Assembly (NCBI RefSeq): GCF_000243235.1 | Contig: NZ_JH594606.1 | Coordinates: 2,724,572-2,788,571 of the forward strand | From: Gillisia limnaea DSM 15749 | GTDB taxonomy: Bacteria; Bacteroidota; Bacteroidia; Flavobacteriales; Flavobacteriaceae | Reading direction: 5' to 3' | DNA length: 64,000 bases | Shown here: positions 56,200 through 64,000 of the stretch, piece after piece | How the letters are laid out: the number at the start of each line of letters is the position of its first letter | Numbering within the stretch: position 1 is the stretch's first letter | Position numbers and translations under genes: made by a program | The notes under the pieces: generated by a model | Told to the model about the DNA's origin: nothing | Seen by the model: the letters and a program-made list of their open reading frames with translations, nothing else | The model's database searches: none

Positions 56200-57756
56200 A
56201 TGGAAAAAGTTACAGTCCCACAAAATCTGAAATACAGTTCTAATAACGTCATCAATCTTGAGAAAGGAAAAATACCTCCGCAAGCGGTTGATTTAGAAGA
56301 AGTTGTGTTAGGTGCAATGATGATTGATAAAAAGGGGGTCGATGAAATCATCGATATCCTTCAGCCGGATGCTTTTTATAAAACAGCGCATAAACACATC
56401 TATGAAGCGATACGCACCCTTTTTGATAATACCGAGGCAATTGACTTATTAACTGTTTCAAATCAATTGCGGAAAGAGGGAAAACTCGATAAGGTGGGAG
56501 GAGAATATTATCTCATCCAGCTTACCCAAAAAGTAGCATCTTCGGCACATATTGAATTCCATGCCCGTATCATTCTGCAGAAATTTATTCAGCGAAGCCT
56601 GATAAAAATTTCAAATGAAATCATCGAAGAATCCTACGACGAAGCAACCGATGTTTTTGATCTTTTAGATAAGGCAGAATCAAAATTATACGAGGTAACG
56701 CAGGGGAATATAAAACGATCTACAGAGACTGCACATAGTTTGGTGATCCAGGCCAAGATCCGTATCCAGGAAATTTCCAATAAGGAAGGATTAAGCGGGG
56801 TTCCCTCCGGTTTTGATAAGCTGGATAAACTAACTTCCGGATGGCAACCAAGTGATTTGGTGATTATCGCAGCCCGTCCGGGGATGGGGAAAACAGCGCT
56901 AACCTTGTCTATGGCCAGAAACATGGCTGTTGGCCACAATATACCAGTTGCTTTTTTCTCCCTGGAGATGTCTGCTGTACAATTGATAACCAGGTTAATC
57001 TCTTCTGAAACCGGATTGTCTTCAGAAAAATTAAGAACAGGTGATCTTAAAACCCATGAGTGGGAGCAATTGAATGTGAAGGTAAAGGATCTTGAAAAAG
57101 CGCCCTTGTTCATAGATGATACACCTTCCTTATCCATTTTTGATCTTAGAGCAAAAGCAAGACGTTTATCTTCTCAACACGGTATAAAATTAATAGTGGT
57201 AGATTATTTGCAATTGATGACAGCCGGAAGCTCCGTAAAAGGAGGGAACAGGGAACAGGAAATTTCCACAATTTCCCGTAACTTAAAAGCGCTGGCAAAA
57301 GAATTAGCCATACCCGTAATCGCACTTTCTCAATTGTCACGGGCAGTAGAAACCAGAGGAGGAAGCAAGCGGCCATTATTGAGTGATTTACGGGAATCTG
57401 GAGCGATAGAGCAGGATGCCGATATAGTTTCATTTATTTACCGGCCTGAATATTATAAAATAGACGAATGGGATGATGAAGAGCGTTCTCCTACCGAAGG
57501 GCAGGGGGAATTTATTGTGGCAAAACATCGTAATGGTGGCCTGGAAAATATTCGTCTTAAATTTGTTGGTCATTTAGGTAAATTTGATAATTTAGACGAC
57601 TTTGATTCCCCTTTTGAATTTCACTCAAAGATGAATGAAGCAGCAAATGATGATACTTTCAAAACTCCGAATTTGCCTAATCCAAGTGCAGACGAAGCTT
57701 TTGGGAGCTCAATGAACAACGACTTTGATAATGATGATAACGACGTACCTTTTTAA
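56200..57756 (+). CDS. dnaB: Replicative DNA helicase
   Basis: 518 residues from the ATG at 56200 (MEKVTVPQNLKYSSN); the 17-codon upstream extension would overlap the promoter. N-terminal domain QAVDLEEVVLGAMMIDKKGVDEI, then Walker A AARPGMGKTAL, Walker B LIVVDYLQLM and the Arg-finger region QLSRAVETRGG...LSDLRESGAIEQDADI. No intein. It unwinds DNA at the fork with DnaG; DnaA-like boxes precede it. Confidence 0.95.
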   Translation: MEKVTVPQNLKYSSNNVINLEKGKIPPQAVDLEEVVLGAMMIDKKGVDEIIDILQPDAFYKTAHKHIYEAIRTLFDNTEAIDLLTVSNQLRKEGKLDKVGGEYYLIQLTQKVASSAHIEFHARIILQKFIQRSLIKISNEIIEESYDEATDVFDLLDKAESKLYEVTQGNIKRSTETAHSLVIQAKIRIQEISNKEGLSGVPSGFDKLDKLTSGWQPSDLVIIAARPGMGKTALTLSMARNMAVGHNIPVAFFSLEMSAVQLITRLISSETGLSSEKLRTGDLKTHEWEQLNVKVKDLEKAPLFIDDTPSLSIFDLRAKARRLSSQHGIKLIVVDYLQLMTAGSSVKGGNREQEISTISRNLKALAKELAIPVIALSQLSRAVETRGGSKRPLLSDLRESGAIEQDADIVSFIYRPEYYKIDEWDDEERSPTEGQGEFIVAKHRNGGLENIRLKFVGHLGKFDNLDDFDSPFEFHSKMNEAANDDTFKTPNLPNPSADEAFGSSMNNDFDNDDNDVPF

Positions 57757-57871
57757 TAATGTAAAAACAAACAATACATATTTCTTTATTGAGGAAGCAG
57801 CTAATAGGTTTGAAATCTATAGAAAATTTATCGGAACAAGATATAAAAAGAGTGTAAGGACGATTGTCTTT

Positions 57872-59113
57872 ATGCTCTTTTTGTTTGTGGGAGTTTTTCA
57901 GCTTCAGGCTTCTGTAATTCTTATACCTATGGATGCCAAAGGGCAGGCCAATCATTTAAAGGCTTATGGAATTACGTATTACGCCTTGGAAAACAATCTT
58001 AATGTCCAGTGGCTTTTGAATTATCGCGGAGGTTCTTTTTTGATTTCAGATACAGAAGCTTTAAGAAGGGAATGCCAAATTAGAGGGGTTTCTTTTGAAG
58101 TGTTAAGCAACGGAAAAGCAGAAGGTATTCTGGAAGAAATTCAAAGTCCATCCATGAATATGGACGCAATAGTACTTGAAAAAGCTCCAAAAATTGCGGT
58201 ATATGCCCCGCAGGGAAATAAGCCCTGGGACGATGCGGTTACTATGGTTTTAGCCTATGCCGAAATTCCATACGAAACTATTTATGATACGGAGGTGCTG
58301 GGAGATGCATTGCTTTTATATGACTGGCTGCATTTGCATCACGAGGATTTTACCGGTCAGTATGGTAAATTTTACAGGAATTACAGGACTACTCCCTGGT
58401 ACATTCAGGAAAAGGCAGATGCAGAAGCTCTTGCTGCAAAACTCGGGTTTAATAAGGTTTCAGAAGAAAAACTGGCAGTAGCGCTCAAGATCAGGAATTA
58501 TGTGGTTGGAGGTGGATTTATGTTCGCTATGTGCAGCGCTACAGATAGTTTTGATATAGCACTCGCGGCAGAGGGTATCGATATTGCAGAACCAATGTTT
58601 GATGGAGATCCCAGTGAGCCAGGTTATCAGTCTAAGATCGATTTTGATAAAACATTTGCATTTACAGAGTTTACTTTGGAACGAAGTCCCATGGTTTATG
58701 AATTTTCTTCTATTGATATGACCGAAAAGCGCAGAATACCTTTTGAAAGTGATTATTTTACCCTTATGGACTTTTCAGCAAAATGGGATCCAATCCCAAC
58801 AATGCTCAATCAAAATCATACGGTCCTGGTGAAAGGGTTTATGGGGCAAACCACAGCCTTTGATCCTGCTACCCTCAAACCAACAGTTTTAGTACTTGGT
58901 GAAAATAAGTTTAACAATGAAGCACGCTATATCCATGGAATAAAAGGGCAAGGGTTTTTCACCTTTTACGGAGGGCATGATCCCGAAGATTATCAGCATA
59001 GGGTAGGAGACCCTAAAACCGAACTGGAACTCCATCCAAATTCTCCAGGCTATCGTTTAATACTAAACAATGTTCTGTTCCCGGCTGCGAAAAAGAAAAA
59101 GCAAAAAACTTAA
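57872..59113 (+). CDS. Secreted protein of unknown function (often labelled 'asparagine synthetase B' in Flavobacteriia)
   Basis: 413 residues from the ATG at 57872; the frame opens at 57731-57734 inside dnaB, which would add 46 residues. A hydrophobic segment MLFLFVGVFQLQA suggests a signal peptide, but the charged part (RYKKSVRTIVF) lies upstream, so the true start may be earlier. The body, with LNYRGGSFLISD, YDWLHLHHEDFTGQYGKFY and FMFAMCSATDSFDIALAAEG, has no glutaminase or AsnB synthetase motif, so the common label is probably wrong. Function unknown. Confidence 0.75.
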   Translation: MLFLFVGVFQLQASVILIPMDAKGQANHLKAYGITYYALENNLNVQWLLNYRGGSFLISDTEALRRECQIRGVSFEVLSNGKAEGILEEIQSPSMNMDAIVLEKAPKIAVYAPQGNKPWDDAVTMVLAYAEIPYETIYDTEVLGDALLLYDWLHLHHEDFTGQYGKFYRNYRTTPWYIQEKADAEALAAKLGFNKVSEEKLAVALKIRNYVVGGGFMFAMCSATDSFDIALAAEGIDIAEPMFDGDPSEPGYQSKIDFDKTFAFTEFTLERSPMVYEFSSIDMTEKRRIPFESDYFTLMDFSAKWDPIPTMLNQNHTVLVKGFMGQTTAFDPATLKPTVLVLGENKFNNEARYIHGIKGQGFFTFYGGHDPEDYQHRVGDPKTELELHPNSPGYRLILNNVLFPAAKKKKQKT

Positions 59114-59163
59114 ACTACCATACCTCAAGAAAGTTGTTCTAGGTAATTGATTTATAAAGCAAA

Positions 59164-59193
59164 AAAAATCCCGCTTCTTCAAGCGGGATTTTT
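59164..59193. terminator. Bidirectional terminator
   Basis: AAAAATCCCGCTT - CTTC - AAGCGGGATTTTT, 13-bp perfect stem between the secreted-protein gene (+) and rplT (-). Confidence 0.9.
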
Positions 59194-59220
59194 AATAAGA
59201 ACGTTAATCTTGTATTTAAA

Positions 59221-59565
59221 TTATTTTACTTTGTTAACTACAGCTTTAAACGCATCTGGGTGGTTCATAGCTAAATCGGCTAAAACTTTTCTGTTCAGGT
59301 CGATATTTGCAACTTTTACTTTACCCATAAATTGAGAATAAGACATTCCGTGTAATCTGGCTCCTGCATTAATACGGGTGATCCAAAGAGAACGGAAATT
59401 TCTTTTCTTGGTTTTTCGGTCTCTGTAAGCGTATAACATCGCTTTGTCCACCGCGTTTTTTGCTACTGTCCAAACGTTTTTACGACGTCCAAAGTAACCT
59501 TTTGCTTGCTTTAGAACCTTTTTTCTTCTGGCTCTTTTGGCAACTGAATTTACTGATCTTGGCAT
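59221..59565 (-). CDS. rplT: Large-subunit ribosomal protein bL20
   Basis: 114 residues from the ATG at 59565 ([23 protein letters not shown]); the open frame continues upstream without being coding. Conserved [18 protein letters not shown] and [21 protein letters not shown]. Early assembly protein of the 50S subunit; last gene of the thrS-infC-rpmI-rplT unit. Confidence 0.96.
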   Translation of the reverse strand: MPRSVNSVAKRARRKKVLKQAKGYFGRRKNVWTVAKNAVDKAMLYAYRDRKTKKRNFRSLWITRINAGARLHGMSYSQFMGKVKVANIDLNRKVLADLAMNHPDAFKAVVNKVK

Positions 59566-59692
59566 ATTTTTTACATTTTTTTGTAGTAGGCGGTCCAATT
59601 GACTCTTGTTAAAACAGATTATAAATATTAAATCTACTTTTGCCTAACTCCAGGGTTTTTAAATTGTTTAAACCATCAAAGGTTCAATTGGT

Positions 59693-59890
59693 TTATTTTA
59701 AACGCAATTGAAGTTTGATATTGCTTGTATCTGCATCATGTACCAAAGTACTGTGCGTTAAAGCTAACTTACGTTTTTTCGACTTCTTTGTTAAGATGTG
59801 ACTTTTGTAAGCGTGCTTCCTCTTAATTTTACCGGTACCCGTAAGCTTAAAACGCTTCTTGGCACTGGATTTCGTTTTCATTTTTGGCAT
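59693..59890 (-). CDS. rpmI: Large-subunit ribosomal protein bL35
   Basis: 65 residues, [37 protein letters not shown], the full family signature. Lies between infC and rplT in the conserved order, 27 bases downstream of infC. Confidence 0.96.
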   Translation of the reverse strand: MPKMKTKSSAKKRFKLTGTGKIKRKHAYKSHILTKKSKKRKLALTHSTLVHDADTSNIKLQLRLK

Positions 59891-59917
59891 GCTCTTGTTA
59901 TTTTATAATTAACGTTC

Positions 59918-60475
59918 TTATTTACTTTTTCTTGGAGATATGAACATGGTCATTCTTTTACCTTCCAGTTTTGGCATTTGTTCTACTTTGCCAATTTCTT
60001 CTAAATCCTGAGCCAGTCGCAGCAATAAAATTTGCCCTTGCTCTTTAAAAACAATGGAGCGTCCTTTGAAAAACACGAATGCCTTTAACTTGGCACCATC
60101 CTTTAAAAACTTCTCTGCGTTCTTCTTTTTGAAATCATAATCGTGGTCATCGGTTTGAGGACCAAATCGAATTTCCTTTACCACAACCTTGCTGGCTTTC
60201 GCCTTTAATTCTTTTTCCCTTTTTTTCTGCTCATAAAGGAACTTTTTGTAGTCCATTACTTTGGCTACAGGCGGTGAGGCATTCGGAGAGATTTCAACAA
60301 GATCCAATCCCTGTTCTTCTGCGATTTCTAATGCTTTTCTGGTAGGATACACCCCCATTTCAACATTATCACCTACAAGCCTAACTTCATCAGCCCTAAT
60401 TTTAGCGTTGATGCGGTGTTGGTCTTCTTTAATCTCTCTAAGCGGTCGCTTCGATCTTTTTCTTCGTATTGCTAT
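59918..60475 (-). CDS. infC: Translation initiation factor IF-3, non-AUG start
   Basis: 185 residues if begun at the ATA at 60473-60475 (reading [17 protein letters not shown]). The first in-frame ATG is at 60358, 39 codons further in, beyond the conserved [23 protein letters not shown] block, so it cannot be the start. An in-frame TAA lies a few codons upstream (about 60488), leaving only ATA codons (60479-60481, 60473-60475, 60467-60469). A rare start codon at infC is the classic basis for IF-3 self-repression. Core motifs [13 protein letters not shown] and KPAEKFL-like helices are intact. Confidence 0.88.
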   Translation of the reverse strand: MAIRRKRSKRPLREIKEDQHRINAKIRADEVRLVGDNVEMGVYPTRKALEIAEEQGLDLVEISPNASPPVAKVMDYKKFLYEQKKREKELKAKASKVVVKEIRFGPQTDDHDYDFKKKNAEKFLKDGAKLKAFVFFKGRSIVFKEQGQILLLRLAQDLEEIGKVEQMPKLEGKRMTMFISPRKSK

Positions 60476-60491
60476 GGCTATATATTTTTAA

Positions 60492-62438
60492 TTAAACTTT
60501 AAACGCTTTTAGCGTCATTTTTATCTCGTTGTTTATCAATTCTGAAAAGGCTTCAACAGTCATTACGCCTATATCACCTTCCCCATGTTTTCGTACAGAA
60601 ACTGTACCATCTTCTGCTTCCTGTTCCCCTACGATCAACATGTATGGGATTTTACTCATTTCAGCATCCCTGATCTTCTTACCAATGGTATCATTTCTGT
60701 GATTCGCCACGGCGCGAATTTCGTTATTTTCCAGCAAAGTTAAAACTTTTTGTGAGTATTTTTCATATTTCTCGCTGAGTGAGAGTATAATAGCCTGTTC
60801 AGGCATTAACCAGAGTGGGAAATTACCCCCGGTATTCTCTAAAAGTACTGCAATAAAGCGTTCCATGCTGCCAAAAGGAGCGCGGTGTATCATCACGGGC
60901 CGGTGCATTTCATTGTCACTTCCTTTATATGTAAGATCAAATCTTTCAGGTAAATTATAATCTACCTGAATGGTGCCAAGTTGCCAGCTTCTGCCAAGGG
61001 CATCTTTTACCATAAAATCCAATTTTGGTCCATAAAAGGCAGCTTCACCGGCTTCAACCACATAATCCAGTCCTTTTTCGTCGGCGGCTGAAATTATGGC
61101 ACGCTCTGCTTTATCCCATACTTCGTTACTTCCTATATACTTCTCCTTATTATTAGGATCCCTTAGGGAAACCTGTGCTGTAAAATCATTAAATCCTAAG
61201 GATTCAAATACATATAATGTAAGGTCTATAACTTTTTTGAATTCAGAATCCAATTGGTCTGGAGTACAAAATATGTGTGCATCATCCTGAGTAAATCCGC
61301 GAACGCGCGTAAGCCCGTGAAGTTCTCCGCTTTGCTCATAGCGGTAGACTGTTCCAAATTCTGCAAAACGCTTCGGTAAATCACGGTAACTCCAAGGAGA
61401 TGCATTATAAATCTCACAGTGATGTGGACAGTTCATTGGTTTCAGCAAAAACTCTTCTCCTTCATGAGGTGTTTTAATAGCCTGAAAGCTATCTGCCCCA
61501 TACTTTTCATAATGCCCGGAAGTTACATATAGTTCTTTTTGGCCTATGTGTGGAGTGATCACCATTTCGTATCCGGCTGTTTTTTGTGCTTTTTTCAGGA
61601 AATTTTCAAGTCGCTCCCGCAGGGCTGCTCCTTTTGGTAACCAAAGCGGTAGGCCCTGGCCAACTTTTGAGGAAAACGTGAAAAGCTCCAGCTCTTTTCC
61701 CAGTTTTCTGTGGTCCCGTTTCTTGGCTTCTTCCAGAAGTTCCAGGTATTCTTTGAGGTCCTTTTGTTTTGGAAAAGAAATCCCATATAGCCTGGTTAAC
61801 TGTGGATTTTTTTCATCCCCACGCCAATAGGCACCGGCAGCGCTTGTTAACTTAACAGCTTTTATAATTCCCGTATTGGGAATGTGGCCCCCACGGCATA
61901 AATCGGTAAAGGTATCATGATCGCAAAAAGTAATCGTCCCATCTTCCAGGTTTTCAATAAGTTCTACCTTAAATGGGTTATTCTGACTTTTATAAAATTC
62001 CAATGCATCTGCTTTTGATGCGGCACGCATGCTGAAATCATGTTTGCCCCGTGCGATCTCCAACATCTTATCTTCAATCTTTTTGAAATCATTTTCAGAG
62101 ATCTTCTGGTCCCCAAAGTCAATATCATAATAAAATCCATTTTCAATAGCAGGTCCTATAGTTAGTTTGGATCCTGGATATAAGTCTTCAATGGCCTGAG
62201 CCATCACATGGGAAGAAGAATGCCAGAAGGCTTTTTTACCCTCTTTATCATTCCAGGTGTATAATACTAAACTGCCATCTGTAGTAAGGGGTGTGGTTGT
62301 TTCAACAATAGTGTCATTGAATTTAGCCGAAATTACATTTCGTGCAAAACCTTCACTTATACTTTTAGCAACATCCATAGGATTGGAGTTGCTCTCAAAT
62401 TCTTTAACAGTACCATCCGGCAAGCTTATTTTTATCAT
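60492..62438 (-). CDS. thrS: Threonyl-tRNA synthetase
   Basis: 648 residues, full length: TGS domain (1-60), editing domain with [10 protein letters not shown] and the Cys/His motif CRGGHIPNT, class II core with [10 protein letters not shown] (zinc ligands), [25 protein letters not shown] and [11 protein letters not shown], then the anticodon-binding domain. First gene of the operon that continues with infC. Confidence 0.96.
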   Translation of the reverse strand: MIKISLPDGTVKEFESNSNPMDVAKSISEGFARNVISAKFNDTIVETTTPLTTDGSLVLYTWNDKEGKKAFWHSSSHVMAQAIEDLYPGSKLTIGPAIENGFYYDIDFGDQKISENDFKKIEDKMLEIARGKHDFSMRAASKADALEFYKSQNNPFKVELIENLEDGTITFCDHDTFTDLCRGGHIPNTGIIKAVKLTSAAGAYWRGDEKNPQLTRLYGISFPKQKDLKEYLELLEEAKKRDHRKLGKELELFTFSSKVGQGLPLWLPKGAALRERLENFLKKAQKTAGYEMVITPHIGQKELYVTSGHYEKYGADSFQAIKTPHEGEEFLLKPMNCPHHCEIYNASPWSYRDLPKRFAEFGTVYRYEQSGELHGLTRVRGFTQDDAHIFCTPDQLDSEFKKVIDLTLYVFESLGFNDFTAQVSLRDPNNKEKYIGSNEVWDKAERAIISAADEKGLDYVVEAGEAAFYGPKLDFMVKDALGRSWQLGTIQVDYNLPERFDLTYKGSDNEMHRPVMIHRAPFGSMERFIAVLLENTGGNFPLWLMPEQAIILSLSEKYEKYSQKVLTLLENNEIRAVANHRNDTIGKKIRDAEMSKIPYMLIVGEQEAEDGTVSVRKHGEGDIGVMTVEAFSELINNEIKMTLKAFKV

Positions 62439-62457
62439 CTTTCATTTAATTATTGGG

Positions 62458-62488
62458 CAAAGATAAGATGTTATAGGCGGTTGCACAA
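62458..62488 (-). promoter_or_regulatory. Promoter of thrS-infC-rpmI-rplT
   Basis: Minus strand TTG (62486-62488), 20-base spacer, TATCTTTG (62458-62465), 19 bases ahead of the thrS ATG. Confidence 0.68.
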
Positions 62489-62788
62489 TATACTCTTATA
62501 TATTATCAGAAATCTAATTTTGAGTTTTCCGCACATTCCAAAAGTGAGGGACGGGCTTACATATATAGTGGAGTCTTAAAGAAAGTAACCTAAAAGTTAT
62601 CACTGCTATCCCTAACACTGTTTTATCAGATCCTATATAATGACAAAAGGGAGCAGGTAATTTCAAAAACAGGAGTTGTTTCAGGCTAAGTGGATATTTT
62701 ATTAAATTAAATTTATGGCATAAAACTTTAAAAATCAATGTGATGTATTCTATAGTTGAAATCAGGTGTAAAAACTTTTGTGATTTCC
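62489..62788. other. Gap between thrS promoter and rRNA promoters
   Basis: No supported gene. A 74-codon frame on the minus strand (62,514-62,738) lacks coding character. AT-rich, with no repeats or structured RNA that I can recognise. Confidence 0.6.
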
Positions 62789-62818
62789 TTGCCGGTGAAT
62801 AATTCCTGATTATATTTG
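62789..62818 (+). promoter_or_regulatory. rrn promoter P1
   Basis: TTG (62789-62791), 19-base spacer, TATATTTG (62811-62818), followed by CAGCCGCTT. Furthest upstream of three. Confidence 0.75.
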
Positions 62819-62940
62819 CAGCCGCTTAGACGGAAACGTACAAGCGTATGTTCTTTAAAATTTTGTGAAATCAGATTTGCCTGGAATAAAAAAAAGATTG
62901 TATTTTAGTAGCCCCTTTTTTATTTTTCGGAGTTATAAAA

Positions 62941-62997
62941 AAACTTAATTTATTTCAAAATAAGTTTGTTGTTTGTCTAAAAAGCGTTGTATATTTG
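62941..62997 (+). promoter_or_regulatory. rrn promoter P2 with flanking palindrome
   Basis: TATATTTG at 62990-62997 followed by CAGCCGCTT; TTTG at 62965-62968 (21-base spacer) or TTG at 62969-62971 (18). The inverted repeat AAACTTA (62941-62947) / TAAGTTT (62961-62967) overlaps the -33 element. Confidence 0.75.
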
Positions 62998-63088
62998 CAG
63001 CCGCTTTGGAATTAAGGCGACGTTCATAGGGAGGTTGATTTGATTGCTGTTTTTGGTTTGGATTTCGGGAGAAAAAAGGATCGAAAAA

Positions 63089-63136
63089 AAACTTAAAAAT
63101 AAGTTTGGTGGTTAAAGAAAAAGCGTTGTATATTTG
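63089..63136 (+). promoter_or_regulatory. rrn promoter P3 with flanking palindrome
   Basis: TATATTTG at 63129-63136 followed by CAGCCGCTT; TTTG at 63104-63107 with a 21-base spacer, as in P2. AAACTTA-AAAA-TAAGTTT (63089-63106) is a perfect palindrome over the -33 element. Closest promoter to 16S, about 320 bases upstream. Confidence 0.78.
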
Positions 63137-63457
63137 CAGCCGCTTACAGAGCAAGCACGTTCACACACACATACTGACAAGAAATCCCGGGTTGGGTACA
63201 AATTAGAAGAGGTTCGAATCCTTTTATTTCAACAAGTACACCGTTATATTTTCCTTTTGGAAAATGCCTGGAAAGGCAGATGGTAAAACGTTCATTGATA
63301 TATTGAATTGACAGCGCGTTTCAACTCATTCGAGAGGATGAGGAAGAAACCAAAAGAATACGAATTAAGACTAGAAAATAATTTTGAGTTGACGATGGGT
63401 TTTCGGATCTATCGTTATAAAATTGACCTTAGTAATTGTTACATTATTTAAAGATTA

Positions 63458-64000
<543 letters not shown>

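Noticed and set aside
57677-57955. 92-codon minus-strand frame over the dnaB 3' end
   Set aside because: Overlaps two supported genes; its composition is that of a reversed coding strand.
62514-62738. 74-codon minus-strand frame before the rRNA promoters
   Set aside because: No recognisable motif, atypical composition, and placed in a promoter-rich intergenic stretch.
62941-63136. CRISPR-like array from repeated blocks
   Set aside because: Only two to three copies with unequal spacing, each containing a -7 box; they are rRNA promoters.

Overview
This window comes from a Flavobacteriaceae-type member of the Bacteroidota; the style resembles Gramella, Salegentibacter or Zunongwangia, but the genus is a guess. 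The signs are many -7 boxes of the form TAnnTTTG, mostly without Shine-Dalgarno sequences, SusC/FecA-type TonB receptors, PorT-like barrels, a transketolase split in two genes, a Bacteroidota carotenoid operon and a flavobacterial 16S rRNA start. It opens inside a pyruvate carboxylase gene and closes inside a 16S rRNA gene.

Layout. 0-1.6 kb: pyruvate carboxylase C-terminus, a uracil-DNA-glycosylase-like protein, and on the other strand a 44-residue bTHX ribosomal protein with a 42-residue ORF just upstream. 1.6-8.7 kb: a complete tryptophan operon read leftward (trpE-G-D-C-F-B-A), preceded by a short leader ORF with three consecutive Trp codons, a strong terminator hairpin and a matching promoter, i.e. 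a ribosome-mediated attenuator. 8.7-10.4 kb: MarR-nitroreductase-YceI operon with two palindromic operators. 10.6-21 kb: rhodanese, a subtilisin-like lipoprotein, a barrel protein, an eroded stretch, peptidase T, a TonB receptor, pyrD, a LysE-type exporter and an HMG-CoA-lyase-like enzyme. 21-27.4 kb: an iron module made of a TonB receptor divergent from a Fe(III) ABC transporter, both promoters carrying the same near-palindrome. 27.5-38.3 kb: guaB, OmpH/Skp, a SurA-type chaperone operon with a MoxR ATPase, aconitase, a LexA/CI-type regulator and a thioredoxin-like protein. 38.4-43.3 kb: a five-gene, tightly overlapping operon merR(B12)-crtI-crtB-crtZ-crtY for zeaxanthin-type carotenoid synthesis; its regulator keeps most of the CarH light-sensor signature. 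43.6-45.0 kb: an ISL3/ISAon1-like insertion sequence. 45.2-45.7 kb: tRNA-Leu(GAG) and two identical tRNA-Lys(UUU) genes with a third, truncated tRNA-Lys 3' end. 46-62.4 kb: mostly housekeeping genes (aroK, split transketolase, tgt, an LptF/G permease, accA, dnaB, and thrS-infC-rpmI-rplT). 62.8-64 kb: an rRNA operon start with three tandem promoters.

The sequence is dominated by ordinary core genes. The most interesting material is regulatory: the trp attenuator whose transcript probably starts at the leader AUG, the shared iron-box pair, the MarR operators, the possible light-dependent control of carotenoid genes, DnaA-like boxes before dnaB, a perfect TGTGA-N6-TCACA palindrome after the tRNA-Lys genes, palindromes built into two of the three rrn promoters, and a transposase whose second reading frame has no usable start. 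I saw no CRISPR array, prophage or recognisable defence system.
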